A program made the position numbers and the translations under genes. This document shows, in pieces, positions 1-7,107 of a stretch of DNA of 64,000 nucleotides. Numbering within the stretch: the first letter of the stretch is position 1; each line of letters begins with the position of its first letter. The notes below the pieces were generated by a model. It worked only from the letters and a program-made list of their open reading frames with translations, did no database searches and was not told the origin of the DNA. The stretch lies in assembly GCF_029193575.1 (NCBI RefSeq), contig NZ_JARGCS010000037.1:1-64000 (forward strand), read 5' to 3'. Source of the stretch: Pseudomonas entomophila. GTDB taxonomy: Bacteria; Pseudomonadota; Gammaproteobacteria; Pseudomonadales; Pseudomonadaceae.

Positions 1-384
1 CAAACATGCGTTCGATGATGTTGCGCTGTCGGTATTTGGGCCGGTCGAACAGTCTGGGCAAGCCAGGCTTGGGCTTGCGCTTCATCGAGCGCAGCGGGAT
101 GACGGGTTGCATTCGATATTGGTCGCAGTAGCGGCGTAGCGCTTCGGCGTCGTAGCCCTTATCGGCAAGCAGCCATTTACAGCGCTTGCGCGGGCGGCCA
201 CGTTGGCTCGATGGAATGCCGACCTCGTCCAACAGTGGTTGTGCGTAGCTGATGTCACTGGCTTGACCACCAGAGAGAAGGAAGCGCAACGGTATCCCGT
301 TGGCGTCGCAGAGCATGTGGATTTTGGTTGTCAGGCCGCCACGGCTGCGGCCTAGAGCGTGATCGGCAGGCTCGTCAGGCCCCC
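1..384 (-). CDS. IS5-family transposase, second frame (OrfB), truncated by window edge
   Basis: The minus-strand frame offset by -1 from OrfA reads HALGRSRGGLTTKIHMLCDA, then LLSGGQASD, LLADKGYDAEALR and, at the window edge, NIIERMF. These are the conserved RNase-H-fold blocks of IS5 transposases, holding the second Asp (ADKGYD) and the final Glu (IIERMF) of the DDE triad. There is no convincing independent start codon, which supports production by -1 frameshifting at the A6G5 run at 380-390. Its C-terminus lies outside the window. Confidence 0.75.
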
Positions 385-735
385 TTTTTTCCGCGCTCCA
401 GACGAAGCACGGGTTGCTCTCATAGCGGTCGAATCAATCATCCAGGTGTGGGGATCGATCAAGCCTTTGTCATTGAGTCTGAGGTGCAATCGCCTGAGCA
501 TCTGATCGAATGTTCCGCGGTTTCGCCAGACTCGGAAGCGGTGATAGACCGTCGCCCAAGATCCGAAACGCTCGGGCATATCTCGCCAGGCTGCTCCTGA
601 GCAGAGCACCCAGAGCACACCATCGAGCATCAAGCGATCACTGCTGCGCGGCCGGCCCCTGACGTGGACTGCCGTAAAGAGATCAGCGACCACTGCCCAC
701 GCTTCATCCGAAAGTTCGTACCGCTTTGCCATCAC
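352..735 (-). CDS. IS5-family transposase, first frame (OrfA)
   Basis: The 127-residue frame starts MMAKRYELSDEAWAVVADLF, the usual N-terminus of IS5/IS427-type transposases (DUF4096-like domain), and carries WMIDSTAMRATR near its end, where the Asp is the first catalytic residue of the DDE triad. The frame stops just after an A6G5 run (plus-strand 380-390), a typical slippery site, and the rest of the catalytic domain continues in the -1 frame. OrfA alone probably has no transposase activity; the OrfAB fusion made by frameshifting would be the enzyme. A possible Shine-Dalgarno GGAA lies just upstream. Confidence 0.85.
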   Translation of the reverse strand: MMAKRYELSDEAWAVVADLFTAVHVRGRPRSSDRLMLDGVLWVLCSGAAWRDMPERFGSWATVYHRFRVWRNRGTFDQMLRRLHLRLNDKGLIDPHTWMIDSTAMRATRASSGARKKGGLTSLPITL

Positions 736-881
736 AGAATTCCTTTCCGTAGATGGTCGGCGAATGTACAGAACCCAAGCTATTCCAGGGCCACATTTGA
801 GTTTCTTGGGATTTCAGACAGAGCCTAGCTTGAGGCGGCGGGTTTACCGGCCCGCACACAAAAAATCTGACAGTCCCGGTT

Positions 882-962
882 TTTGATCAGATGCTCAAGC
901 GATTACATCTCAAACTCAATGATCAAGGGCTCATTGACTTGCAGACCTGGATGATCGATTCA
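882..962 (+). pseudogene. Remnant of a second IS5-type transposase
   Basis: In the plus direction this short stretch translates FDQMLKRLHLKLNDQGLID followed by LQTWMIDS. It is nearly identical to the corresponding part of the OrfA at 352-735 (FDQMLRRLHLRLNDKGLID, PHTWMIDS) but lies in the opposite orientation and outside the IS boundary. No flanking transposase sequence is recognisable on either side, so it is a decayed fragment of a related but distinct copy. Confidence 0.75.
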
Positions 963-1101
963 TGGGCAGCCCACCGAACGTAATCAGAATTTCTCTATTC
1001 CCTGTAGGACCTTTCCCAAACATACTCCCGCCGCCCCGTAGGCCATTGCACCTGCTCCCCCAGCACCCTAGTCTCGCCAAGTCGTTGCTAACCCAGCGAC
1101 C

Positions 1102-1214
1102 GGTTTTGACAGACCGTAGCTGATGGATGAAGGATCGCACGTGCCTGCCCTTATGGCGGCTGTACGTGGGGCACCTCGTGTGCGCCGAGTTCCTTCATCC
1201 TCGGTCTGTCAACC
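1102..1214 (+). repeat. Long multi-arm inverted repeat (about 110 bp)
   Basis: Three nested complementary pairs occur in register. GACAGACCG (1108-1116) pairs with CGGTCTGTC (1202-1210), with weaker pairing outside. GATGAAGGA (1126-1134) pairs with TCCTTCATC (1191-1199). CGCAC-GTGCC (1136-1145) pairs with GGCAC (1170-1174) and GTGCG (1180-1184). The loop is 1146-1169. The 3' flank leads into the small gene at 1283. It could be a structured RNA, an attenuator or the relic of a small palindromic mobile element; no known RNA family is recognised. No other gene is evident between 963 and 1282. Confidence 0.6.
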
Positions 1215-1282
1215 CACGTACCGCTGCCACCTTCCTGTTTGACAGCAGCAGTTGGCGGTTTCATCCGATGAAGGAGTGCGCC

Positions 1283-1501
1283 ATGCTAAAAATCGTCCCC
1301 GACCCACCCCTCCAAACCCTCGAAGACCTCCTGGTCCAGATCGCCGAATACCTGATCTGCGCCCTGACCGTCGCACAGCAATCCGTCCACTTTCACACTA
1401 AACCCCCAGGCCAGATCCTCACCCTGGCCTCGATGCACGAAATCGACAGCGCCCGCACGCTGGTCGAACAGGCCCTGAGCCAGGTCCAATCTCGTCACTG
1501 A
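1283..1501 (+). CDS. Small Pseudomonas-type protein of unknown function (72 aa)
   Basis: The ATG at 1283 has a good Shine-Dalgarno AAGGAG six bases upstream, so this start is chosen over the longer upstream frame. The product starts MLKIVPDPPLQTLEDLLVQ, a style seen in many short Pseudomonas proteins, and has no signal peptide or membrane segment. The central part (VAQQSVHFHTKPPGQILTLA) and the helical C-terminus look like the small DUF3077/DUF6124-like groups, but the family is not certain. It is followed 50 bp later by another short gene on the same strand and probably shares its transcript. Confidence 0.6.
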   Translation: MLKIVPDPPLQTLEDLLVQIAEYLICALTVAQQSVHFHTKPPGQILTLASMHEIDSARTLVEQALSQVQSRH

Positions 1502-1551
1502 CTCCACCCCCAACCAGGCTCCGCCCTGGGTGGAGCCGCAGGAGAAGCACT

Positions 1552-1860
1552 ATGGACAAGGATTCGCAAACCCCCACCATCCCCGAGCTCACCACCCTCG
1601 GCGTCGGCTGCTTCGGCGGCAACGACCGCGCCGGCCTCGAGAACCCGCTGTTCCGTGTGGTCAAGGGCCACCCGCTGCCCCATGCGGTGGAGCAGGCCAC
1701 CGTGCTGATGTGCACCGTGCACAGCCTCTGCGACCTGGCGCTGGACGAGGTGGACGAAGTCCCCACGCTGCTGACCGCCGTGCGCTACCTCAGCGGCATG
1801 GCCAAGGCACTGGCCCAAGACATGAACCAAGGGCTGATGATCCACACCATGCGCCAGTAA
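1552..1860 (+). CDS. DUF3077-like small protein (102 aa)
   Basis: The ATG at 1552 follows a strong AGGAGAAG ribosome site. The protein contains LFRVVKGHPLPHAVEQATVLM (residues about 36-56), resembling the DUF3077 pattern in which a beta strand leads to a helix with an 'LeqAs' core, and ends with a helical YLSGMAKALAQ segment. That segment recurs as YMSGMAKAMID in the protein at 2224-2529, showing the two are paralogues. It is soluble, with no catalytic motif. Downstream an imperfect GC hairpin (about 1871-1902) has no T run. Function is unknown; the family name is my recollection of the pattern. Confidence 0.65.
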   Translation: MDKDSQTPTIPELTTLGVGCFGGNDRAGLENPLFRVVKGHPLPHAVEQATVLMCTVHSLCDLALDEVDEVPTLLTAVRYLSGMAKALAQDMNQGLMIHTMRQ

Positions 1861-2082
1861 CCCTTTGCCGCCCCGCTCAGGCAGTCCGCCTCGGGTGGGG
1901 CGCTACGATCACCTTCGAGCGATATTTTCTGGGAATTTGACGGACGTTTCCTATGCCTGTGTAGGGCATTTCCTAAAGGGGCAATTTCCCCCTGTCCCCC
2001 GGTTGTAGTGCGTGCCGAGCCCGTTCTAGTCTCGGCTCGCTCGTCGTTCTTCACTGCCGAGGCCGGTCGGGTCACGGGCAGA

Positions 2083-2196
2083 AACCCGCGTGGGGTTCGC
2101 GCGGGTTGGTCGGTTCGGCCCCGGGGTGTTGAGCGACGGGCTTCCCCGTTTCAATCGTGCAGGGCAGGGGCGCTGAAACAAGGTGGGCCTGCCCTG
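2083..2196 (+). other. Structured leader with three hairpins upstream of the gene at 2224
   Basis: The 363-bp gap 1861-2223 has no credible gene. Its 3' part holds three perfect stems in series: AACCCGCG (2083-2090) with CGCGGGTT (2100-2107); ACGGG (2136-2140) with CCCGT (2145-2149); and CAGGGCAGG (2160-2168) with CCTGCCCTG (2188-2196). The last ends 14 bases before the AGAGGAAA ribosome site. No T run follows the stems, so they are not ordinary terminators. This is a candidate 5'-UTR regulatory structure or small RNA; no known family is recognised. Confidence 0.45.
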
Positions 2197-2223
2197 TGTA
2201 CTCAGGCAATAAGAGGAAAGCGC

Positions 2224-2529
2224 ATGAGCAAGGACGATCAACCGAACAACACTTCAGGGCTCAAGGTGGTGAGCGTGGTCGGGCGGGCGCGCAAGGGCGT
2301 GCCGCGTACCTGGGTGCAAGCGGTGTCGGGCCTGCCGACGCAGGAAGTCCTGATGGAAACGTCGGTGATGCTCGGATGCATCATGGCGCTCACCCATCAG
2401 GCGCTGGAGCGGCCCAAGGACGCCAAGGTGCTGATGCGCGCCACCCACTACATGAGCGGGATGGCCAAGGCGATGATCGATGGGCAGTTACCGCAGCAAA
2501 AAGACGACGGGCCGGCGCAGGGGCATTGA
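2224..2529 (+). CDS. DUF3077-like small protein, paralogue of the preceding gene (101 aa)
   Basis: The ATG at 2224 has AGAGGAAA upstream; the longer frame from 2008 would translate the structured leader and is rejected. Residues about 72-95 (LMRATHYMSGMAKAMIDGQ) match the C-terminal segment of the protein at 1552-1860 (LLTAVRYLSGMAKALAQDM). It is a soluble protein without a signal peptide or enzyme motif. The final 15 residues are hydrophilic and probably disordered. A Rho-independent terminator follows, so transcription of this small-protein group ends here. Function is unknown. Confidence 0.65.
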   Translation: MSKDDQPNNTSGLKVVSVVGRARKGVPRTWVQAVSGLPTQEVLMETSVMLGCIMALTHQALERPKDAKVLMRATHYMSGMAKAMIDGQLPQQKDDGPAQGH

Positions 2530-2550
2530 GCCCCGGCTAGCGCACCACGA

Positions 2551-2581
2551 ATGCCGCCTCCGCAAGGAAGCGGCATTTTTT
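2551..2581 (+). terminator. Rho-independent terminator
   Basis: ATGCCGC (2551-2557) pairs with GCGGCAT (2569-2575), with an inner TCC/GGA pair around a GCAA tetraloop, followed by six T. It terminates the plus-strand small-protein gene. The reverse strand of the stem lies just downstream of the convergent nucleotidase gene and may serve it too. Confidence 0.85.
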
Positions 2582-2593
2582 GTGGGCGCGGAG

Positions 2594-3526
2594 TTACCGC
2601 GCTTTGTTGGCCACCCCGAACGGCACATGCACCATCGGCAGGTCCCCCGCCGCCGAGGCCAGGTGGCTGCGCTGGTCGTCGAAGAACATGTGCGGCTTGA
2701 GAATCGACAGCACCCGGTCCTTTTCCATGCCGCCGAGGAAGAACGACTCGTCCGGCGACACGCCCCAGTTCTTCAAGGTGGTCACCACCCGCTCATGGGA
2801 CGGGGCATTGCGCGCGGTGACGATGGCGATGCGCAGGATGCGCTGGTAATCCGGGTCTTCGGCGAGCTTGCGGTCTTCCAGGGTGCGGATCAGCGACAGC
2901 TTGCGGTACAGGTCGGCCAACGGCCCGGGCTGGTGGGGGATGGCCTGGCGTTCGCGTTCGTGGGCCTGGAAGTCGTCGAGGTTGTGGCTTTGCTTGTACA
3001 CGCTCTCGGCCTCGTCGTCGGCGATCACGCCGTCGAAGTCGAAGGCCACGCGCAGCTCGGTGTCGATCTCGTCGTCGTAGATGCGCGTGGGCAGCACCAG
3101 GCCGGCGGGGTAGTTGGCGTCGATGGCGCGCTGCACGTCCTGTTCATGGGCGCTGAGGAACAGCGAGGCATTGAACGCGGGAATGTATTCATACGGCGAG
3201 CGGCCGGACATAAAGGCGGCGCGGGTGATGTCCAGGCCGTAGTGGTCGATCGAGCGGAACACCCGCAAGCCGGTCTCGGGCGAGTTGCGCGAGAGCAGCA
3301 CCACTTCCACCGGCAACTGGTCGGGGAAGGCCTTGTTGATGCTCAGGAAGCGGCGGATGAACGGGAAGGCCACGCCCTTGGGGAAGGGCGTGTCGAGGTT
3401 TTCCTCCTGGTGCAGGCGGTAGGCTTCGACGCCCTCGGTCTGGTAGAGGGTGTCGGACACAGTCAGGTCGAACAGGGCGCTGGAGGCGACGCCGACGACG
3501 AGTTTCTGTTCGATGGGGTAGGGCAT
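2594..3526 (-). CDS. Cytosolic 5'-nucleotidase family protein
   Basis: The 310-residue product fits the PF06189 (5-nucleotidase, cN-I-like) family, which removes the 5' phosphate from nucleoside monophosphates. Residues about 175-185 read RVAFDFDGVIADDE, a HAD-like DxDGV nucleophile motif. ARNAPSHERVVTTLKNWG and FLGGMEKDRVLSILKPHMFFDDQ supply the later Lys/Asp motifs. The start at 3526 (MPYPIEQK) is chosen because the 50 residues upstream are low-complexity and basic. No signal peptide is present. It lies tail to tail with the small-protein group, sharing the terminator zone. Confidence 0.85.
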   Translation of the reverse strand: MPYPIEQKLVVGVASSALFDLTVSDTLYQTEGVEAYRLHQEENLDTPFPKGVAFPFIRRFLSINKAFPDQLPVEVVLLSRNSPETGLRVFRSIDHYGLDITRAAFMSGRSPYEYIPAFNASLFLSAHEQDVQRAIDANYPAGLVLPTRIYDDEIDTELRVAFDFDGVIADDEAESVYKQSHNLDDFQAHERERQAIPHQPGPLADLYRKLSLIRTLEDRKLAEDPDYQRILRIAIVTARNAPSHERVVTTLKNWGVSPDESFFLGGMEKDRVLSILKPHMFFDDQRSHLASAAGDLPMVHVPFGVANKAR

Positions 3527-3569
3527 GCAGAGATTCCTGAGACGGGTACGCAGGGCAGAAGGGTGATGC

Positions 3570-4406
3570 TCAGGCGCTTGGCGCCGTTGGAACGGCAACC
3601 ATATCCACCTTGATCTCGACGCGCCCCTGCGAAAGGGTTGCATACGAAACAACCCCGTTATCATGCAGCACGACACGCGGGCCCTGGCGGATGCCGGGGT
3701 AGTTGCGCGCGTGCTGGTAGTCGAGATGGTAGGCGATGCGCTTGACGAGTTGCGGGTTTTTCAACAACGCGGCCTGTGCCAGGTCGTGGCAGGTCGCGAT
3801 GGCCACCCCGGTGGCCATTGCGCCGAGAACGTGGGCCAATAGCGTATTCACCGTCTTGCTTTGCTCAGGCAGGTCGCGCGTGAAGAAGGCGATGCCCAGC
3901 AACCGTCCACCGATCAGGCCCGAGGCCATGCGCAGTGGCGTGCTGTTGAGGATCACCAGCGTGCCTGCGGTTACCAGCGCCACCGAGGCCGTACCCACGC
4001 AAGCAATGGCCATGAGCAGCAGGTAGATGCAGGGGCAGAGGTAGATCGCCACGAGCGCGACCGTGCCCTCGAAGTCCTTGGCCGGCAATTGCAGGATCTC
4101 CCCGACGACGATGCGCGCGAGCAGGTAACTGGCCAGGGCGATGCCTGCGTGAATCAGGCCCTTGAAGGGTTGGGTCAGCTTGTGCAGCCACGCGTCGCGG
4201 ATCTTGGGCCATAGCCACACGCAGAAGCCGGCAGATGCGAAAGCGCCAATCGGCAGAGTGTACGGGTGGCCTGCCAGGAAGTTCTTCGTCGCCAGCACAT
4301 GAACGAGCATGCAGAAGCTTAGGTAGGTCGCAATCCGATACGACTTTCTCCACCACGGCTCGTTTGGCCAGAGGCGCTCAATCATCCTATTGAAAAACAT
4401 GGTCAT
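3570..4406 (-). CDS. Multi-pass membrane protein of unknown function
   Basis: The frame can start upstream at 4499; 4406 (MTMFFNRMIERLWP) or 4442 are more credible, though neither has a clear ribosome site. Hydrophobic segments occur at IATYLSFCMLVHVLA, GAFASAGFCVWLW, LIHAGIALASYLLARIVV, TVALVAIYLCPCIYLLLMAIACVGTASVALVTAGTLVIL and LLAHVLGAMATGVAIA. The predicted topology is therefore five to six passes, with a soluble C-terminal tail of about 60 residues ending in a beta-rich segment. No family is recognised. It is divergent from the lipoprotein gene at 4555, with about 150 bp between them. Confidence 0.55.
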   Translation of the reverse strand: MTMFFNRMIERLWPNEPWWRKSYRIATYLSFCMLVHVLATKNFLAGHPYTLPIGAFASAGFCVWLWPKIRDAWLHKLTQPFKGLIHAGIALASYLLARIVVGEILQLPAKDFEGTVALVAIYLCPCIYLLLMAIACVGTASVALVTAGTLVILNSTPLRMASGLIGGRLLGIAFFTRDLPEQSKTVNTLLAHVLGAMATGVAIATCHDLAQAALLKNPQLVKRIAYHLDYQHARNYPGIRQGPRVVLHDNGVVSYATLSQGRVEIKVDMVAVPTAPSA

Positions 4407-4554
4407 CGTCTGATTCGGGAGGGGGTTCAGGCATTTTGACATCAATCTTGTTTTGTGCGAAAAGCCCGTCTCGAATTGGATCCAAGCCTGCTGCCGCAAC
4501 CCTTCTCAATGGTTAATGCCGGCAAGCCAGCACGCACCGCCTCCAGGAGGAATG

Positions 4555-5523
4555 ATGAAAGCCCTTCCCACGCTACTGATCGCAAGCTTGCTGAGTGGCT
4601 GTGCAAGCTACAACGCCGCCGACACGATGGCCCATGGCACCCCTGAAACGCAGGAAATGGGCCGATGCGGCGGTGGCCTGCAGATTTCCAATGCGCTCGG
4701 TGCGAAGATCAGTGAAGAAGCCCAGAAGACAAACGGTGAGTTGTCGGCCGAGCAGCGTTCGAACATCTTCGCCTATGGCGTTGAGTCTGGCTTGCTCTCG
4801 GCGCATGAGAAGAACTACGACATCTACGTGAAGTGCATTCTCGAACTGGACAAGCGCCGCAGCGAGGCCTTGAGGTTGCAGGAGCGACTGCAACAGCCTG
4901 CGTTGAAGGTGTACCTGAAGACCGATGACAGCCTCACCTTTCCTGCCAAACGGCTGGTCGTCGAGAACACGGGGGAGGAATTGACCGAGTTGAAGGTCAT
5001 GCCTGCGCCTTTTCTATTGGTCAATGACCTGTGCGTGATTCGCACCCCGTCGGACTGCCGCGAGGCAGAATCGACCAGGTTGGCGACTGTCTATATTCCG
5101 ATCGAGAACTACTATGCCTTAGGTAGCTCCGGTGACAGCTACAAAGGTGTGCTGCATGAGGTTGACGAGGACAACGCACGGCTTCGTGAGGTTGCCCAGG
5201 CGTTCACGGTGCAACAGCAGCGGGCCCGCACCGGGTCGATGAACCAGGGTGTCGTGACCGTGGTACGGCTTCGCTACAAGGATAAATTTCAAACCCAGCA
5301 CGAGCGCTACATGGACGTGACCACAGAGCAGCAGGAGCTGTCGCTGGCATTGGGCCAAGCGCTCTTCGCCGAGCGTGCCAAGTCGATCGAGGCGGGGCTG
5401 TGGATTGACGCGCAGTCCGTTTCGACCGCTCAACTTGAGCGCATCTGGACGCAGGCCGAGCGCCCCAGCAGCGCATTGCCGGAGGTTTGGCGGCTTTATC
5501 GGGCTGTCAGGCGTGGTGCCTGA
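4555..5523 (+). CDS. Putative lipoprotein of unknown function (322 aa)
   Basis: The start is at 4555, the second of two adjacent ATGs, because AGGAGG at 4545-4550 is too close to the first. The product begins MKALPTLLIASLLSGCASY, a lipoprotein signal with lipobox LSGC, so the mature N-terminus would be an acylated Cys. The body has a helical charged stretch (LDKRRSEALRLQERLQQ), a beta-rich middle and a helical tail. No domain is recognised. It is divergent from the membrane protein upstream; the two may act together in the envelope, but that is only inferred from position. Confidence 0.65.
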   Translation: MKALPTLLIASLLSGCASYNAADTMAHGTPETQEMGRCGGGLQISNALGAKISEEAQKTNGELSAEQRSNIFAYGVESGLLSAHEKNYDIYVKCILELDKRRSEALRLQERLQQPALKVYLKTDDSLTFPAKRLVVENTGEELTELKVMPAPFLLVNDLCVIRTPSDCREAESTRLATVYIPIENYYALGSSGDSYKGVLHEVDEDNARLREVAQAFTVQQQRARTGSMNQGVVTVVRLRYKDKFQTQHERYMDVTTEQQELSLALGQALFAERAKSIEAGLWIDAQSVSTAQLERIWTQAERPSSALPEVWRLYRAVRRGA

Positions 5524-5550
5524 CGCAGCGCGGCGTTTTGTGGTGTTTTT

Positions 5551-5644
5551 GCCGGCCCCATCGCGGGGCGAGCCCGCTCCTACAGGTACACCACAGTTCT
5601 CATTGGCGCCGGTTTACCTGAGCGGGCTTGCCCCGCGATGAGGC
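5551..5644. repeat. REP pair (inverted)
   Basis: GCCGGCCCCATCGCGGGG...AGCCCGCTCCTACAGG faces CCTGAGCGGGCTTGCCCCGCGATGAGGCC across about 30 bp, forming a large hairpin of the Pseudomonas REP type. It lies after the lipoprotein gene and may stabilise its 3' end. The rest of the 5524-5844 gap is the upstream region of codB. Confidence 0.85.
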
Positions 5645-5725
5645 CATCAGTGTTCCGATTTGGTGCGCCTCTGCTTCAAGTTGAGTCATTTCGCACACCT
5701 TGATCATCATCCATTCCAGATAACA

Positions 5726-5738
5726 GTGCATATTGCAC
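5726..5738. promoter_or_regulatory. Palindrome upstream of codB, candidate operator
   Basis: GTGCA-TAT-TGCAC is a perfect inverted repeat 107 bp before the codB start. No clear -35/-10 pair was found around it. It could be bound by the PucR-type regulator encoded inside the operon; that is inference from location only. Confidence 0.4.
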
Positions 5739-5844
5739 AATCATCGATATCAGCCTTGCCCGCTTTTCCCGCATTTCTCGCCTAGGCTAAACCGGCCCAC
5801 ATCTTGCTCTCCCAGGCCCACCCCAACCTGGAGCACCCCCGAAA

Positions 5845-7107
5845 ATGAGCTCACCCGGCGAATTCCCCCTCAGCGAAGCCCCCCAGCACGCCCGCAAGGG
5901 CCTGCTGCCCATTGCGATGGTGCTGTTCAGCTTCACTTTCTTCACAGGCACCATGTTCGCCGGCGGCAAGCTCGGTATGGCGTTCAACTTCGTCGACATG
6001 CTGTGGGTCGCCACCGTCGGTAACACCCTGCTGGCCGCCTATGCCGCGGCGCTGGCCTTCATCGCCTCGCGCAGCGGGCTGAACACCGTGTTGATGGGCC
6101 GCTTCTGCTTCGGCGAGGCCGGCAGCCGGTTGTCCGACTTCTTGCTGGGCTTCGCCGAGCTTGGCTGGTACGCCTGGGGCACGGCGACGGTGGCGATCGT
6201 GCTGGTCAAGCTGTTGGGCCTGGCCGAGGGCTTCACCGTGCCGTTGATGGTGCTGTTCGGGCTGGGCTTCAGCATCACCGCGATCATCGGCTTCAAGGGC
6301 CTGGACTGGCTGTCGCGGGTGTCGGTGCCGCTGATGTTCGTGCTACTGGTGCTGTCGATGGTCATCGCCACCCGCGATGCCGGGGGCTTCGCCGGGTTGA
6401 TGGCGGTGGTGCCGCACGAGGCGCTGAGCTTCTCGGCGGCGGTGACCATGGTCTTCGGCACCTTCGCCAGCGGCGCCACCCAGGCCACCAATTGGACGCG
6501 CCTGTCGCGCAGTGGCCGGGTGGCGGTGACGGCCAGCGTGGTGGCATTCCTGATTGGCAACGGGCTGATGGTGGTGGCCGGTGCTTGGTGCGCGATGGTC
6601 TACCAGCAGGCCGACATCGTCGAGGTGATGATCCTCCAGGGCCTGTCGTTCGCCGCGGTGGTGATGCTGTGCCTGAACCTTTGGACCATCCAGGGCCCGA
6701 CCATCTACAACGTCGCCGCCGCCACCTGCCACCTGCTGCGCAGCGAACGCCGGCGCACCGCCACCCTGGCAGCGGCGGGCGTCGGCATCGTGCTGGCCAT
6801 CGGTGGCATGTACGAGTGGCTGATTCCGTTCCTGGTGCTGCTGGGCTCGATCATTCCGCCAGTGGGTGGGGTGATCATGGCCGACTTCTGGTACCGCCAC
6901 CGTGGCAAGTACCCGGCGCTGGCCTCGGTCAGCCTGCCGCGCTACAACCGAGTCGGGCTGTTCGCCTACGCCGTGGGTGCGGTGCTGGCCTACAGTTCGC
7001 CGTGGGTCGCACCGCTGGTGGGCATCGGCGCCTCGGCGCTGTGCTACAGCCTGTTGGTGCAATTGACTGCCCGTCGCGCCCAGGCCCAGGCACAGGTCGA
7101 GCCGTGA
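5845..7107 (+). CDS. codB: Cytosine permease CodB
   Basis: A 420-residue inner-membrane transporter of the NCS1 (nucleobase:cation symporter-1) family with about twelve hydrophobic segments. Diagnostic stretches are GTMFAGGKLG near residue 36, ELGWYAWGTATVAI near 109, FASGATQATNWTRLSR near 206 and NLWTIQGPTIYNVAAA near 277. It imports cytosine with Na+ or H+. The gene overlaps the next by 4 bp (GTGA), and cytosine deaminase is third in the operon, which fixes the substrate assignment. The start at 5845 places the cytosolic N-terminus (residues 1-20) before the first membrane span, as in the family. Confidence 0.93.
   Translation: MSSPGEFPLSEAPQHARKGLLPIAMVLFSFTFFTGTMFAGGKLGMAFNFVDMLWVATVGNTLLAAYAAALAFIASRSGLNTVLMGRFCFGEAGSRLSDFLLGFAELGWYAWGTATVAIVLVKLLGLAEGFTVPLMVLFGLGFSITAIIGFKGLDWLSRVSVPLMFVLLVLSMVIATRDAGGFAGLMAVVPHEALSFSAAVTMVFGTFASGATQATNWTRLSRSGRVAVTASVVAFLIGNGLMVVAGAWCAMVYQQADIVEVMILQGLSFAAVVMLCLNLWTIQGPTIYNVAAATCHLLRSERRRTATLAAAGVGIVLAIGGMYEWLIPFLVLLGSIIPPVGGVIMADFWYRHRGKYPALASVSLPRYNRVGLFAYAVGAVLAYSSPWVAPLVGIGASALCYSLLVQLTARRAQAQAQVEP

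Larger units (their letters stand above)
1..825 (-). mobile_element. IS5-family insertion sequence, partial (window starts inside it)
   Basis: Two overlapping transposase frames on the minus strand end close to an IS-like terminus. Reading inward on the minus strand the element begins GGCTCTGTCTGAAATCCCAAG near position 825, followed outside by TA, which fits the 2-bp TA target of the IS427-like subgroup of IS5. The other terminus lies before base 1, so the length and matching inverted repeat cannot be checked. Family assignment rests on the DDE residues of the two frames and on the frameshift layout; the exact IS name is not recognised. Confidence 0.8.

Noticed and set aside
4453..4554. N-terminal extension of the lipoprotein (MCEKPVSN...)
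   Set aside because: It would bury the lipoprotein signal inside the protein; the AGGAGG site and lipobox point to the start at 4555.
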